Below are positions 42,273 through 52,486 of a stretch of 64,000 nucleotides of DNA, piece by piece. The DNA comes from Clostridium facile. Its GTDB lineage: Bacteria; Bacillota; Clostridia; Oscillospirales; Ruminococcaceae. The translations under genes were made by a program, and so were the position numbers. How positions within the stretch are numbered: position 1 is the first letter of the stretch; each line of letters opens with the position of its first letter. The notes under the pieces were generated by a model. That model ran no database searches. It saw only the letters and a program-made list of their open reading frames with translations, and had not been told where the DNA came from. Where the stretch lies: the NCBI RefSeq assembly GCF_014297275.1, contig NZ_JACOQK010000001.1:930001-994000 (forward strand). Direction: 5' to 3'.

Positions 42273-43178
42273 TTATCTTTCGGTTGTAACCGTCAAATTT
42301 GCTCCATCCGAATGGAACACAATGGTTCCATTTAGGTCAGTACGATAAACAGATTTTCCAGCTATTCGGTCCAATATTTCTTGATGGGGATGCCCATAAC
42401 TGTTTCCGGAACCAACACAGATAACGTAATCGTTAGCCTGTACCGCATCTAAAAAATCTTGACTGTTGGAAGTATTGCTTCCATGATGGCTCAATTTAAG
42501 CACCGTTGATTTAACGTTGGCACCAGATTCCAAGAGATCTTGTTCTGCTTGTGCTTCCATATCTCCACCAAACAGGAAAGAGGTATCTCCATAGCTGAAT
42601 TTTGCCACAACAGAGTTGCTGTTTAGGTCATTATACTCCTGAACTGGCCCTAGAATCGAAATTTTTGCCTGCCCATAGGTAAACGTTTGACCTGGTGCTG
42701 CAACTGTAATGGTTTTTCCTTGTTGCTCTGCCGCGGAAAGCACCTCCAGATATGTTTTCGTGGTGGGGGTGTTTTCTTTGCTCAATTCCGGCATCAGAAT
42801 GGTTTCGGTGTCAAATGCTTTTAAAACAGTATCCATTCCACCAATATGGTCGGAATGAGGATGGCTTCCAATCATCAAGTCCAGCTTATCCACTCCTTGG
42901 GATTTTAGGTAATCCACTACCACATTCCCCTGGTCATTTTCTCCGGCATCGATTAAAATATTATGCCCATCGTATTGAATCAGGGTGCTGTCCCCTTGGC
43001 CAACGTCAATAAAATGGACACTGACGCCATCCCCAGGCAAAGGCTGGGCAGGGAGATGGTCATAAATAAAATAGGCGATTGCAGCCGCCACAACCAGAAC
43101 TGTGGCAATGATTCCTTCTACACGGCCTAGTTTCGTTTTCCGGTTTTTCTTTTGGTAGTAGTTTTTCCTTTTTGCCAT
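42273..43178 (-). CDS. ComEC/Rec2-type MBL-fold hydrolase, membrane-anchored
   Basis: The 301-residue protein has a basic N-terminus, one membrane helix at about 22-43 and a metallo-beta-lactamase domain: VHFIDVGQGDSTLI, ILIDAGEN and the metal motif H-P-H-S-D-H-I-G-G. It resembles the isolated C-terminal domain of the competence protein ComEC, probably an extracytoplasmic phosphodiesterase or nuclease. It overlaps the ygiQ end by 52 bases and is followed by DUF3006. Confidence 0.85.
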   Translation of the reverse strand: MAKRKNYYQKKNRKTKLGRVEGIIATVLVVAAAIAYFIYDHLPAQPLPGDGVSVHFIDVGQGDSTLIQYDGHNILIDAGENDQGNVVVDYLKSQGVDKLDLMIGSHPHSDHIGGMDTVLKAFDTETILMPELSKENTPTTKTYLEVLSAAEQQGKTITVAAPGQTFTYGQAKISILGPVQEYNDLNSNSVVAKFSYGDTSFLFGGDMEAQAEQDLLESGANVKSTVLKLSHHGSNTSNSQDFLDAVQANDYVICVGSGNSYGHPHQEILDRIAGKSVYRTDLNGTIVFHSDGANLTVTTER

Positions 43179-45031
43179 TTTGTTCCCCGTTTTCCTTTCG
43201 TTTGTTTGGTCGCTTGTTTTGGTGGATTGGAGGAAGGTCCATCCGGACGGACAAGACAGTTAGGGCCTGTTCCGATTAAATCCAAACGTTTGGCTTGGCG
43301 CAACGCTTTAAGTACCAAAGGTTTGTTTTTTGGCATAAAATACTGGAGCAGTGCCCGCTGCATTGCTTTTTCTTCGGATGATTTTGGCACATATACTTTT
43401 TCCATGGTCAATGGATGGTACCCTGTATAAAACATACAGGTGGAAATGGTTCCAGGGGTTGGGTAAAAATCCTGTACTTGTTCTGGACGGATATGCTCTT
43501 TTTTCAGGAATTCCGCCAGCTCAATAGCCTCTTTTAAGGTGCAGCCCGGATGGGAGGACATCAGGTAAGGCACAAGGTATTGTTCTTTCCCCACCTCTTT
43601 TGTAGTTTGGTAAAACCGATCCATGAATTTTTTGTAGATTTCCACATGGGGTTTTCCCATACAGTCCAAAACCCGATTGGAACAATGTTCCGGTGCTACT
43701 TTTAACTGACCGCTGACATGGTGCTCCACCAGTTCCCTCATAAAAGTAGGGTCAGGGTCTTCGATCAGGTAGTCGTAACGAATTCCCGAGCGGATAAATA
43801 CTTTTTTGACCCCGTCCAATTGCCGAAGTTCCCGCAACATATGTAAATATTCTTTGTGGTCTACTTCCAGGTTTTTGCATGGAGTTGGAGCGAGGCATTT
43901 TTTGCCCCGGCACATTCCATGTTCATTCTGCTTCTGACAGGAAGGTTTGCGAAAATCAGCTGTTGGCCCTCCCACATCGTGGATATACCCTTTAAAGTTT
44001 GGCAATTGGGTCAATTTTTTTGCCTCCGCAAGGACGGATTTTTCACTGCGGCAGGTAACATGTCTGCCCTGGTGTAGTGTAATAGCGCAGAAGTTACAAT
44101 CCCCAAAACATCCTCTATTGTGGGCAATAGAAAATTCGACTTCCTGGATTGCGGGAACACCACCCATTGGTTCGTATACTGGGTGGTAAGTCCGCATATA
44201 TGGCAAGGCATACACTCGATCCAGTTCTTTTTGGTTTAAGGAACGCATGGGAGGGTTTTGCACCAACATCCAGTTTCCATGGCGTTGGATTACTGTCTTA
44301 CCTGTAATCTGATCCTGTTCTAAGAACTGGATTTTACAAGCTTTCGCATAGCTTTCCTTACTGGCGACTACCTGGTCAAAGCTGGGACATTCTTTTGCCC
44401 CCCACGGGGTGTTGACTGGTTCTGTTAAATAGCATGTACCTCGGATATCGGTTAACTCCTTGATGGACTCTCCGTTGGCAAGGCGGTGGACAATCTCTTT
44501 TGTCTGCAATTCCCCCATACCATAAACCAATAAATCCGCTTTGCTTTCCAGTAAAATTGTGGGGCGGACTGCGTCATCCCAATAATCGTAGTGGGCAAAA
44601 CGGCGAAGGGAGGCTTCCAGCCCGCCAATGATAATGGGCTGTTCTTCCCCAAAAGCTTCCCGCAGTTTTTGGCAGTATACATTGACTGCCCGGTCTGGGC
44701 GGTAGCCTCCCTTTCCCCCTGGGGAATAGGCATCGTCATGCCTACGCCGTTTTGCAACGGTGTAGTGGGTCACCATTGAATCCACATTTCCAGAATTGAC
44801 CAGAAAAGCGTATTTTGGTTTCCCTAGTTTTTGAAAATCCTGTAGGCTATGGTAGTTAGGCTGGGCAATTACCCCAACGGTAAACCCTTCGGATTCAATG
44901 ACACGGGAGATAATGGCCATCCCAAAGCTGGGATGGTCAACATAAGCATCCCCTGTAATACAGATAAAATCCAACTGTTCTATTCCACGGTCTTTCATAT
45001 CCTGTTTGGAAATAGGTAAAAATCCTGACAT
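43127..45031 (-). CDS. YgiQ-family radical SAM protein
   Basis: The 634-residue protein has the long YgiQ layout: N-terminal domain with FICITGDAYVDHPSFG, a radical SAM core with C-F-G-D-C-N-F-C at about 300-307, RSGIRYDYL and a DUF3362-type C-terminal part (DFYPTPGTISTCMFYTG). A basic Lys/Thr-rich tail follows. Reaction unknown. The start is ATG 45031, preceded by GGAG; the ATG at 45043 contains that ribosome site. It lies 26 bases after ftsK in the same direction. Confidence 0.9.
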   Translation of the reverse strand: MSGFLPISKQDMKDRGIEQLDFICITGDAYVDHPSFGMAIISRVIESEGFTVGVIAQPNYHSLQDFQKLGKPKYAFLVNSGNVDSMVTHYTVAKRRRHDDAYSPGGKGGYRPDRAVNVYCQKLREAFGEEQPIIIGGLEASLRRFAHYDYWDDAVRPTILLESKADLLVYGMGELQTKEIVHRLANGESIKELTDIRGTCYLTEPVNTPWGAKECPSFDQVVASKESYAKACKIQFLEQDQITGKTVIQRHGNWMLVQNPPMRSLNQKELDRVYALPYMRTYHPVYEPMGGVPAIQEVEFSIAHNRGCFGDCNFCAITLHQGRHVTCRSEKSVLAEAKKLTQLPNFKGYIHDVGGPTADFRKPSCQKQNEHGMCRGKKCLAPTPCKNLEVDHKEYLHMLRELRQLDGVKKVFIRSGIRYDYLIEDPDPTFMRELVEHHVSGQLKVAPEHCSNRVLDCMGKPHVEIYKKFMDRFYQTTKEVGKEQYLVPYLMSSHPGCTLKEAIELAEFLKKEHIRPEQVQDFYPTPGTISTCMFYTGYHPLTMEKVYVPKSSEEKAMQRALLQYFMPKNKPLVLKALRQAKRLDLIGTGPNCLVRPDGPSSNPPKQATKQTKGKRGTKWQKGKTTTKRKTGKRN

Positions 45032-45057
45032 AAAAAACTCCATTCCAAAAAATTAAA

Positions 45058-47547
45058 CTAATCGTTGTTCTGATTGAGGTTCATTTCAATCCATTGCTGT
45101 TTATTGAGCAGTACCTGACGTGGCTTGCTCCCCTCTTGAGGTCCGACAATTCCACGTTGTTCCATCTCATCCATAATTCGTGCCGCACGGGCATACCCCA
45201 GCTTCAGCCTCCTTTGCAGGAAAGAAGTAGAGGCTTGTCCCGCTTCCACAACACACTCAATGGCTTCTGGTAACATGACGTCGTGGTCATCAAAACCTCC
45301 ACCACCATTTTGTTTTTGCGGTTCTGCCACTGCCTGTTTTTCAATTTCTTCGATAATGTCATCGCTATAATCGGCGGTTTCCTGTGATTTGATGAATTCC
45401 ACTACCTGTTCTACCTCATCATCGCTGACAAAACAGCCTTGTACACGAGTGGGTTTTTGGGAACCAACAGGGGAAAATAACATATCCCCTTTTCCCAATA
45501 ATTTTTCCGCCCCACTGCCATCCAAAATGGTTCTGGAATCCACCTGGGAAGAAACCGCAAACGCAATACGGCTTGGAATATTTGCCTTGATTACGCCAGT
45601 GATAACATCCACAGAGGGGCGCTGGGTCGCAATGACCAGGTGCATCCCAGCCGCACGTGCCATCTGCGCCAGCCGGCAGATCGAATCCTCTACCTCGTTG
45701 GAGGCTGCCATCATCAAATCGGCCAACTCGTCAATGATAATCACAATTTGGGGCAACGGCGCAACGTCTTCTGAATTGTGTGCCATCCGATTATAGCCGT
45801 TAATATCCCGGACACTGTTGTCCGCGAACAATTTGTATCGGTTGAGCATTTCGGTAACGGCCCATCCCAATGCGCCAGCAGCTTTCCGGGGATCGGTTAC
45901 CACTGGAACCAACAGATGGGGGATGCCGTTATAAATTCCTAATTCTACTACTTTTGGGTCGATCATCAACAAACGGACATCATCCGGCGAACTCTTATAG
46001 ATTAAGCTGATAATCAATGAGTTGATGCAAACCGACTTACCAGAACCGGTAGAGCCTGCAATCAGCACATGGGGCATTTTTCCGATATCCGCCACCATTG
46101 GGTTTCCAGCAATGTCCTTACCCAAAGCAAAGGACAACGGGCTTTTTGCCTGGCGGAAGGAAGAATCCTCCACAATTTCCCGCAGCATGACGATATCGTT
46201 TTTCTTATTGGGGACTTCAATTCCTACAGCAGCTTTGTTGGGAATTGGTGCTTCAATCCTCACTCCGCCAGACGCCAAATTGAGGGCAATATCATCCGCC
46301 AGATTGGTAATCTTGCTGATTTTCACCCCGGCAGAAGGCTGCAATTCATAGCGGGTTACACTTGGTCCACGGCAGATATCAATAATCCTGGTTTCCACCC
46401 CAAAGCTTTTTAAGGTATCCACCAGACGGTCAGCGTTGGCACGCAGTTCCCCACTAACATCCCGGTTATTGTTTTTCGTATGTGCTTTTAGCAGGCTGAT
46501 CGGAGGAAATTTATATTGGTTTTGGTGATCCTCCTGCAAACGAGTGGAAAGCTCGTCCCCAATGGTTGGGTCGGGTTTTATCTCCGGTTGCTCTTCTGGT
46601 GGGACAGCCGCTTTTTTCACCAGGTCATCCAACTGGGCGGCTTCTTCTGGAACAGCAGAAATCTCCTCTGTTGTTAACTCAGGGATAGCTTCCTGTTTCT
46701 TTCGTTTTTTCTCTTTTCTAGATTGTTTTGGTTCTTCTTCCCCAATATCGGGGACACAAAACCGTTTTGGGGAAGCTACTGGATGTTCTGGCATAGATTC
46801 CGGTCCCAGGTCTACATCAATATCAAACCGGCTTCCCTGCCCTTCTTCCCGCAGTTCCCGACGTTGGACATATCCTTCTTCCAGTTTTTTCACTGGCTTT
46901 GTCATACCACGGAAAAATCCAATTAACGTTGCGCCGGTTAAAATAAGCAATACAATAAAAATGAGAATAGCCAGCAAAACCGCTGATGCCGTTTTGCCAA
47001 AAGCAGCAGTCAACGGCATTCCAATCAATCCGCCTACCAGCCCACTGCCTTTGATCTGGGTTCCAGTATCATAGCAGAACAGCAGTTTATCCCCCAAGTT
47101 AGCGCCTACAGGCTGCTGGCTGCTTAACACTTGTACTTCCCCACAAATCAGGATAAACAATACAATAATCTGCCACAGTTTTTGTTGGATGGAAAAAACA
47201 GTTCTTTCCCTTGCGGAAAGGACCGCCATCACCATGATAATCGGCCCAATAAAAAAGGCTGGTATTCCAAACAAACCAAACAGGAAGTTGTGGACACCTG
47301 TCCAGATATTCTGCCCTGTAATAAAGGCGAATGCAGTAACCAATAAACCAATCCCAAACGTCAAAATGCAAACTAGATGCCTCCGATGGTTTTGGTATTG
47401 TTGCTGTTCTTCCCGTTTGGCAGCTGGTTTTCTGGTAGTCGTCTTTTTCACAGGCGTTTTTCCCTTAGTGGAACTGCTGCGGGGTGTAGTTGTTTTTTTT
47501 GTTGCAGATTTTGTCTTTTTGGTGGATGTCCGCTTTTTTGTTGCCAT
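45058..47547 (-). CDS. ftsK: FtsK/SpoIIIE DNA translocase
   Basis: The 829-residue protein begins with a Lys/Thr-rich tail (1-50), has about four membrane helices between 57 and 212, an acidic linker, the FtsK motor with Walker A GSTGSGKS near residue 500 and IIIDELADLMM, and a C-terminal gamma domain (ECVVEAGQASTSFLQRRLKLGYARAARIMDEME). It pumps DNA through the septum during division or sporulation. Only one copy is seen here, so SpoIIIE and FtsK roles cannot be separated. Confidence 0.95.
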   Translation of the reverse strand: MATKKRTSTKKTKSATKKTTTPRSSSTKGKTPVKKTTTRKPAAKREEQQQYQNHRRHLVCILTFGIGLLVTAFAFITGQNIWTGVHNFLFGLFGIPAFFIGPIIMVMAVLSARERTVFSIQQKLWQIIVLFILICGEVQVLSSQQPVGANLGDKLLFCYDTGTQIKGSGLVGGLIGMPLTAAFGKTASAVLLAILIFIVLLILTGATLIGFFRGMTKPVKKLEEGYVQRRELREEGQGSRFDIDVDLGPESMPEHPVASPKRFCVPDIGEEEPKQSRKEKKRKKQEAIPELTTEEISAVPEEAAQLDDLVKKAAVPPEEQPEIKPDPTIGDELSTRLQEDHQNQYKFPPISLLKAHTKNNNRDVSGELRANADRLVDTLKSFGVETRIIDICRGPSVTRYELQPSAGVKISKITNLADDIALNLASGGVRIEAPIPNKAAVGIEVPNKKNDIVMLREIVEDSSFRQAKSPLSFALGKDIAGNPMVADIGKMPHVLIAGSTGSGKSVCINSLIISLIYKSSPDDVRLLMIDPKVVELGIYNGIPHLLVPVVTDPRKAAGALGWAVTEMLNRYKLFADNSVRDINGYNRMAHNSEDVAPLPQIVIIIDELADLMMAASNEVEDSICRLAQMARAAGMHLVIATQRPSVDVITGVIKANIPSRIAFAVSSQVDSRTILDGSGAEKLLGKGDMLFSPVGSQKPTRVQGCFVSDDEVEQVVEFIKSQETADYSDDIIEEIEKQAVAEPQKQNGGGGFDDHDVMLPEAIECVVEAGQASTSFLQRRLKLGYARAARIMDEMEQRGIVGPQEGSKPRQVLLNKQQWIEMNLNQNND

Positions 47548-47600
47548 CCCTCTTCCTCCGTCTTTTTTAATTTAAAACCATGTCAATAAAACGACAATGA

Positions 47601-47643
47601 GGCAACACAAAGAAAAGGAACGGTTCCCTTCCAGTGTGTTGCC
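47601..47643 (-). terminator. hairpin between uppP and ftsK
   Basis: GGCAACACA pairs with TGTGTTGCC, with an inner AAGGGAACCGTTCC-type stem. No strong T tract follows on the minus strand, so termination may be partial. Confidence 0.45.
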
Positions 47644-47670
47644 ATAAACATAAACTATTGAAAACGATTT

Positions 47671-48543
47671 TTACGCAATCATCTGCATAATTGTCTGGCC
47701 AGAAACATGTTCAATAATGCCTAACACAAGTACAATTACACCGAGAATCGCAGTGTAAATTGCGAAAATTTTGAATTTGTCCGAATTAATCAGCCATTGC
47801 ACCAGTTTAATTGCTAGGAAACCTACAACAGCGGATACCACAAACCCAATTATCATGGGGGCGATACCAATACTTGCAACCCCTTCTGCATTTAAGTCTC
47901 CAAATTCGGATAGACATCCGCCAATGATGGCTGGAATTCCAAGTACAAAGCTGAATTCCACAGCTGTTTTACGGGATAAACCGCAGAATAAACCAGCGGA
48001 AATCGTAGAACCGGAACGGGATACCCCTGGCAGCAACGCAACACACTGGAAAATACCAATGGTTAAAGCATTGCGGGTATTAATCTGACCAATTGTTTTT
48101 TTACCATGACCACAACGGTCGGATAAAAACAGGATCGTTGCGGTGTATAAGAAGCAAATCCCTTCTACAATGATGTCCGCATCGGAAGCGACTCCGGTAA
48201 AGAAATCCTTGAAGAAGTACACTGGAATCAGCGGCAACAACGCAATGATTAACATAATAATCATATTTCGCTCTGGATTCATCTTTTTAAAGGAGAATTT
48301 TCCGGTAAAAATATCCTTAATCATGGAAAAGAACTCTTTAATTAATTTCCAGATTAATTCTCGGAACGCGATAAATACGGCTACCAAGGTACCCAAGTGG
48401 AGCAGGATGGTAAAAAATACGGCGCTTTCCCCATTTACCCCAAAAAAGTGCTGTACCAACGAAAGATGTCCTGAACTGGAAACTGGCAGGAATTCTGTCA
48501 GTCCCTGTACGATGGCTTGAATAAATGATTCGATAATTGACAA
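47671..48543 (-). CDS. uppP: undecaprenyl-diphosphatase
   Basis: The 290-residue membrane protein has the UppP/BacA signatures IVQGLTEFLPVSSSGHL near the N-terminus and LLPGVSRSGSTI in the middle, with about eight helices. It removes a phosphate from undecaprenyl diphosphate to recycle the wall-lipid carrier and can give bacitracin tolerance. I set the start at TTG 48543, because the ATG at 48558 lies in the GGAGGAG ribosome site itself and the shorter N-terminus matches the family. Confidence 0.93.
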   Translation of the reverse strand: MSIIESFIQAIVQGLTEFLPVSSSGHLSLVQHFFGVNGESAVFFTILLHLGTLVAVFIAFRELIWKLIKEFFSMIKDIFTGKFSFKKMNPERNMIIMLIIALLPLIPVYFFKDFFTGVASDADIIVEGICFLYTATILFLSDRCGHGKKTIGQINTRNALTIGIFQCVALLPGVSRSGSTISAGLFCGLSRKTAVEFSFVLGIPAIIGGCLSEFGDLNAEGVASIGIAPMIIGFVVSAVVGFLAIKLVQWLINSDKFKIFAIYTAILGVIVLVLGIIEHVSGQTIMQMIA

Positions 48544-48583
48544 AATATTCTCCTCCATTTATGTAGCCTGCGAAAACCGCAGG

Positions 48584-48787
48584 TTAATGAATGATATTTC
48601 CCGATTGATAGCTGGGATTTAAATAATCAGCTGGATTGGTGCTGAAAATCTGGTTTACACGAAAACCCTCATTACATTTTACACCAAATAGTATGCAATT
48701 ATCAACCCTTTTATACTGTTGTTCAGGAATTTTTTTCGCATAGTTCATATCAAATACTTCATTTAAGTCAATTATCGTTTGTATCAT
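48584..48787 (-). CDS. ylzJ: YlzJ-like protein
   Basis: The 67-residue protein ends with the YlzJ signature: FRVNQIFSTNPADYLNPSYQSGNIIH. ATG 48787 follows GAGGAGG and overlaps the end of tepA. The tepA-ylzJ order is the same as in Bacillus, where the pair lies near spoIIIE, as it does here with ftsK. Function unknown; the family is found in spore formers. Confidence 0.8.
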   Translation of the reverse strand: MIQTIIDLNEVFDMNYAKKIPEQQYKRVDNCILFGVKCNEGFRVNQIFSTNPADYLNPSYQSGNIIH

Positions 48788-49514
48788 CCGCTTTTTCCTC
48801 CTCTTCAATCATTTGATACAAACACTCAATCGCATCCGAAATTCCACCCAATTCATCAATCAGACCGGATTCCACCGCCATTTTTCCATCTAATACGGTA
48901 CCAACATCCATTACTAATTCCCCGGTATTCATCATCAACTGGCGGAATTTTTCCTCTGTAATATTGGAGTTTTCCGTGACAAAACCAATAATTCTATCCT
49001 GCATTTTCTCAAAATAGGAAAGGGTTTGTGGTACACCAAGCACTAGACCACTCATCCTGACTGGATGGATTGTCATACTGGCGGATGGTACAATGAAAGA
49101 CCGTTTCGCAGAAACCGCCAATGGTACACCAATGGAATGCCCTCCTCCCAGCACTAAAGAAACAGTGGGTTTTTTAATTCCGGAGATTAATTCCGCAATT
49201 GCCAAACCAGCTTCCACATCCCCCCCTACGGTATTCAGGATAATAACAAGCCCTTTAATATCTGGAGATTGCTCAATCGCCACTAATGCCGGAATCACAT
49301 GCTCATACTTGGTAGTTTTATTTTGAGGTGGAAGGATATAATGTCCTTCTATCTGTCCGATAATCGTCAAACAATGGATGGGATATTTTCCCTGAGTTGT
49401 AATCGACCCTGTTTCGATAATTTCGTTTAAATCCTGTTTGCGTTCCTCTACAGTGCTATCATTATTGGTTTCCTCATCTGGTTTAATAACAGGTTCGAAA
49501 TTTTCTTCGCTCAT
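48768..49514 (-). CDS. tepA: ClpP-class translocation-enhancing protein TepA
   Basis: The 248-residue protein is a ClpP-fold serine peptidase without signal sequence: VIILNTVGGDVEAGLAIAELI, the Ser in LGGGHSIGVPLAV and the later HPVRMSG and LIDELGGISDAIE. TepA of Bacillus was linked to protein export and spore signal-peptide degradation. AAAGGAGGAG lies before ATG 49514. It is first in the tepA-ylzJ-uppP-ftsK run on the minus strand. Confidence 0.88.
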   Translation of the reverse strand: MSEENFEPVIKPDEETNNDSTVEERKQDLNEIIETGSITTQGKYPIHCLTIIGQIEGHYILPPQNKTTKYEHVIPALVAIEQSPDIKGLVIILNTVGGDVEAGLAIAELISGIKKPTVSLVLGGGHSIGVPLAVSAKRSFIVPSASMTIHPVRMSGLVLGVPQTLSYFEKMQDRIIGFVTENSNITEEKFRQLMMNTGELVMDVGTVLDGKMAVESGLIDELGGISDAIECLYQMIEEEEKADDTNDN

Positions 49515-49721
49515 AAATGCTCCTCCTTTTACCATTATAAACTCCTTATTAGTGTGGCAGAAAGGAAGGAAACTATTCTAATCGCAATTGGATAATTTCT
49601 ATTTTTTCATGGTTCCAATATGAATAATAACCTATAAAACAAAAATTTTTTGTAGAAACTAGCTCTTTATTTTGAAGCAAACAGCATTTTAGGAAAAATT
49701 TCTTTTCTATTTTGTTTGTTC

Positions 49722-49750
49722 TTGAGAAACAACAGGAATTATGGTATAAT
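49722..49750 (+). promoter_or_regulatory. sigma-A promoter (TTGAGA-17-TATAAT)
   Basis: TTGAGA at 49722-49727 and a perfect TATAAT at 49745-49750 have 17-base spacing, 80 bases before the radical SAM start. This 315-base divergent interval shows nothing else of note. Confidence 0.8.
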
Positions 49751-49829
49751 TTAAAAATATATGTCCTTTTAAAAAACAGGCTATGTTTTGCCTTTTCTAT
49801 CACAAATAAATGAGGAGGATATTAAAATT

Positions 49830-51671
49830 ATGGTACCACAAGCCATTGAACAGCTGCTACCATTGGTACAAAAGCCAGCCCGCTATGTAGGTGGGGAATT
49901 AGGCTGTATTTACAAAAAAAAAGACCAAGTAACAGTACGGTTCGCCTTTTGTTTTCCTGATACCTATGAGGTGGGCATGTCCCACCTGGGAATGAAAATC
50001 CTGTACCAGGTGTTGAATGATATGCCAAACTGCTGGTGCGAGCGGGTTTTTGCGCCCTGGCTGGACTTTGAAAAGCAAATGAAACAGCATAACATCCCGT
50101 TGTACGCTTTGGAAAGCTTTGACCCATTATCCGATTTTGATATTATCGGCTTTACCCTGCAATATGAACTTTCCTACACTAATATCTTAAATATGTTGGA
50201 TTTAGGTGGAGTTCCAGTAAAGGCTTCGGAACGGAAAGGGCTGCACAACCTGGTCGTGGCAGGCGGCCCCTGTGCCTGTAATCCGGAACCCCTGGCGGAT
50301 TTTGTTGACCTCTTTATGCTGGGAGAAGGGGAAGAAGTGATTCAGGAACTGGTAAACCTATATGACGAGGCAAAACAGCAAGGCTGGAGCAAAGAAGCGT
50401 TTTTGCAAAAAGCTGCCCAGATAGGCGGAATCTATGTGCCATCCCTGTACGAAGTGGATTACAACCAGGATGGTACCATTGCCAGCATTACGCCAACCCA
50501 TGGAGCACCGGAAAAAGTGACCAAACGGATTATCAAGGATATGGACAACGTCACCTATCCGGATACTTTTATTGTGCCGTTTATCCAAACAGTACATGAC
50601 CGTGGTATGATTGAACTGATGCGTGGCTGTATCCGTGGATGCCGTTTTTGCCAGGCGGGGTTCCTGTACCGTCCTTTGCGGGAAAAATCTCCAGATGTCC
50701 TCTGTGCCCAAGGGAAAGCCCTGTGTGAAAACACAGGCTTTGAGGAGGTTTCTTTGTCCTCCCTTTCTACTAGCGATTATTCCCAGCTGCCACAATTGCT
50801 GGACACATTTATGGATTATACCGAAAAAAACAAAATCAACCTTTCCCTTCCCTCTTTGCGGATTGATAATTTCTCCGACGAATTACTGGAGAAGATCGCG
50901 AAAGTCCGCAAAAGCGGCTTGACGTTTGCGCCAGAAGCGGGAACTCAACGTTTGCGGGATGTCATCAATAAAAATGTCACTGAAGAAGAAGTGATGTCTA
51001 CCTGCCGAATTGCGTTTGAGGGTGGATATACCTCCGTCAAACTCTATTTTATGTTGGGGCTGCCAACCGAAACCATGGACGATGTAGCAGGAATTGTCCA
51101 ACTGGGGCAAAAGGTAGTTGACCTATATTACAGCCTACCAAACCGTAAAAAAGGAAAAGGTGGGGTCAGTGTTTCCATCAGCGCCTCTACTTTTGTACCA
51201 AAGCCGTTTACTCCATTCCAATGGGAACCACAGGACACTCCAGAAATGGTAGCAGAAAAACAAAAACACATGGTAGCGAGCACAACAACCAAAAAAATTC
51301 GTTTAAGTTGGCATGAAGTCCATACCAGCCAATTGGAAGCGGTACTGGCACGGGGTGACCGTCGTTTGGGAGAAGTCCTTTACCGCGCCTGGAAAAAAGG
51401 CTGTTATTTTGATTCCTGGGAAGAAAACTTTTTCTTCGACCGTTGGCAGGAAGCGATGGAAGAATCCAGTTTGACCATGGAATTTTACGCCAACCGCCGC
51501 CGTGACTTCTCCGAAGTGCTGCCCTGGTCTCATCTGGATTATGGGATCAGCGAATCTTTCCTGAAACGGGAAAACGAAAAGGCAAAACAGGAAAAAGTGA
51601 CGCCAAACTGCCGGTTGCAGTGTTCTGGCTGTTCTGCCAATAAACTGATTGGAGGGCCTTGCTTTGAATGA
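49830..51671 (+). CDS. TIGR03960-family B12-binding-like radical SAM protein
   Basis: The 613-residue protein has an N-terminal domain resembling a B12-binding fold (about 15-200), a radical SAM core with M-R-G-C-I-R-G-C-R-F-C-Q at about 265-276 and LPSLRIDNF, and a C-terminal region ending in C-R-L-Q-C-S-G-C. TIGR03960 proteins always neighbour a TIGR03936 gene, as here. Their reaction is unknown. ATG 49830 follows GAGGAGGAT. The end overlaps the next gene. Confidence 0.9.
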   Translation: MVPQAIEQLLPLVQKPARYVGGELGCIYKKKDQVTVRFAFCFPDTYEVGMSHLGMKILYQVLNDMPNCWCERVFAPWLDFEKQMKQHNIPLYALESFDPLSDFDIIGFTLQYELSYTNILNMLDLGGVPVKASERKGLHNLVVAGGPCACNPEPLADFVDLFMLGEGEEVIQELVNLYDEAKQQGWSKEAFLQKAAQIGGIYVPSLYEVDYNQDGTIASITPTHGAPEKVTKRIIKDMDNVTYPDTFIVPFIQTVHDRGMIELMRGCIRGCRFCQAGFLYRPLREKSPDVLCAQGKALCENTGFEEVSLSSLSTSDYSQLPQLLDTFMDYTEKNKINLSLPSLRIDNFSDELLEKIAKVRKSGLTFAPEAGTQRLRDVINKNVTEEEVMSTCRIAFEGGYTSVKLYFMLGLPTETMDDVAGIVQLGQKVVDLYYSLPNRKKGKGGVSVSISASTFVPKPFTPFQWEPQDTPEMVAEKQKHMVASTTTKKIRLSWHEVHTSQLEAVLARGDRRLGEVLYRAWKKGCYFDSWEENFFFDRWQEAMEESSLTMEFYANRRRDFSEVLPWSHLDYGISESFLKRENEKAKQEKVTPNCRLQCSGCSANKLIGGPCFE

Positions 51672-52323
51672 TTTTAAAGATATCCGTGTTTTCTACAAAA
51701 AAACTGGACGGTTAAAGTATATTTCTCATTTGGATATTAATCGTTGCATGCAGCGTGCGTTAAAACGTGCCGGATTGCCGGTGTGGTATACCCAGGGGTT
51801 CAATACCCATATCTATTTGACGTTTGCCCTCCCCCTTTCCTTAGGATATGAGAGTAACTATGAGGTAATGGACTTCCGTTTAATTGAAGAAGTTCCCTTT
51901 GAGGAAGTCAAACAGAGAATGAACGAGGCACTCCCAGAGGGACTGGAAGTATTTCGTGTAGTGGAAAAACGGGACAAAGTGGATACAATTGCGGCAGCCT
52001 GTTACCAAATCCGGCTGTATGGGGATGATTTACAGGAGCTAGAAACCGCTTGGACAGATTTCCTTTCGGAGCCTTGGATTGAGGTGGAAAAGAAAACCAA
52101 AAAAGGCATGAAAAGAATTGATATTAAGCCGGAACTTTTGGAAAGCCAGTATCAACTGGATGGAGATTGCCTGCTGTGGAAAGTAAAGCTGCCAGCCGGT
52201 GCTAATAATATTAATCCAAGTCTATATCTGGATGAATTTTGCAAAACTTATCCAAACATAATGACCCATTGTGATGTACTGCGTACTGATATTCTCCGTT
52301 CTGATGGAAAACGTTTTGAATAG
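51664..52323 (+). CDS. TIGR03936-family radical SAM-associated protein
   Basis: The 219-residue protein carries the TIGR03936 (DUF2344) features RVFYKKTGRLKYISHLDINRCMQRALKRAGLPVWYTQGFN and FALPLSLGYES. It has no radical SAM motif and partners the upstream enzyme. The start is TTG 51664 with GGAGGG 8 bases upstream, overlapping the previous stop; coupled translation supports a complex. In Clostridia this pair often precedes ribonuclease G and rplU, but these are not seen here. Confidence 0.9.
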   Translation: MNDFKDIRVFYKKTGRLKYISHLDINRCMQRALKRAGLPVWYTQGFNTHIYLTFALPLSLGYESNYEVMDFRLIEEVPFEEVKQRMNEALPEGLEVFRVVEKRDKVDTIAAACYQIRLYGDDLQELETAWTDFLSEPWIEVEKKTKKGMKRIDIKPELLESQYQLDGDCLLWKVKLPAGANNINPSLYLDEFCKTYPNIMTHCDVLRTDILRSDGKRFE

Positions 52324-52325
52324 AT

Positions 52326-52366
52326 AAAAATGTTCCAACTATTTTTTTGGTTGGAACATTTTTTCT
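52326..52366 (+). terminator. strong intrinsic terminator
   Basis: AAAAATGTTCCAAC pairs exactly with GTTGGAACATTTTT around a 10-base loop and runs into T residues, three bases after the preceding stop codon. Confidence 0.85.
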
Positions 52367-52486
52367 GCTATTTTCGGGATCATGTATAAAATTTAATTCG
52401 TTTTTTATATTTTTTAACAGTAGCAAATAGAAAAACGTTTTGGTATTATAACAATAGAGGATAAAACTTATAAGAAGGTGGATAAC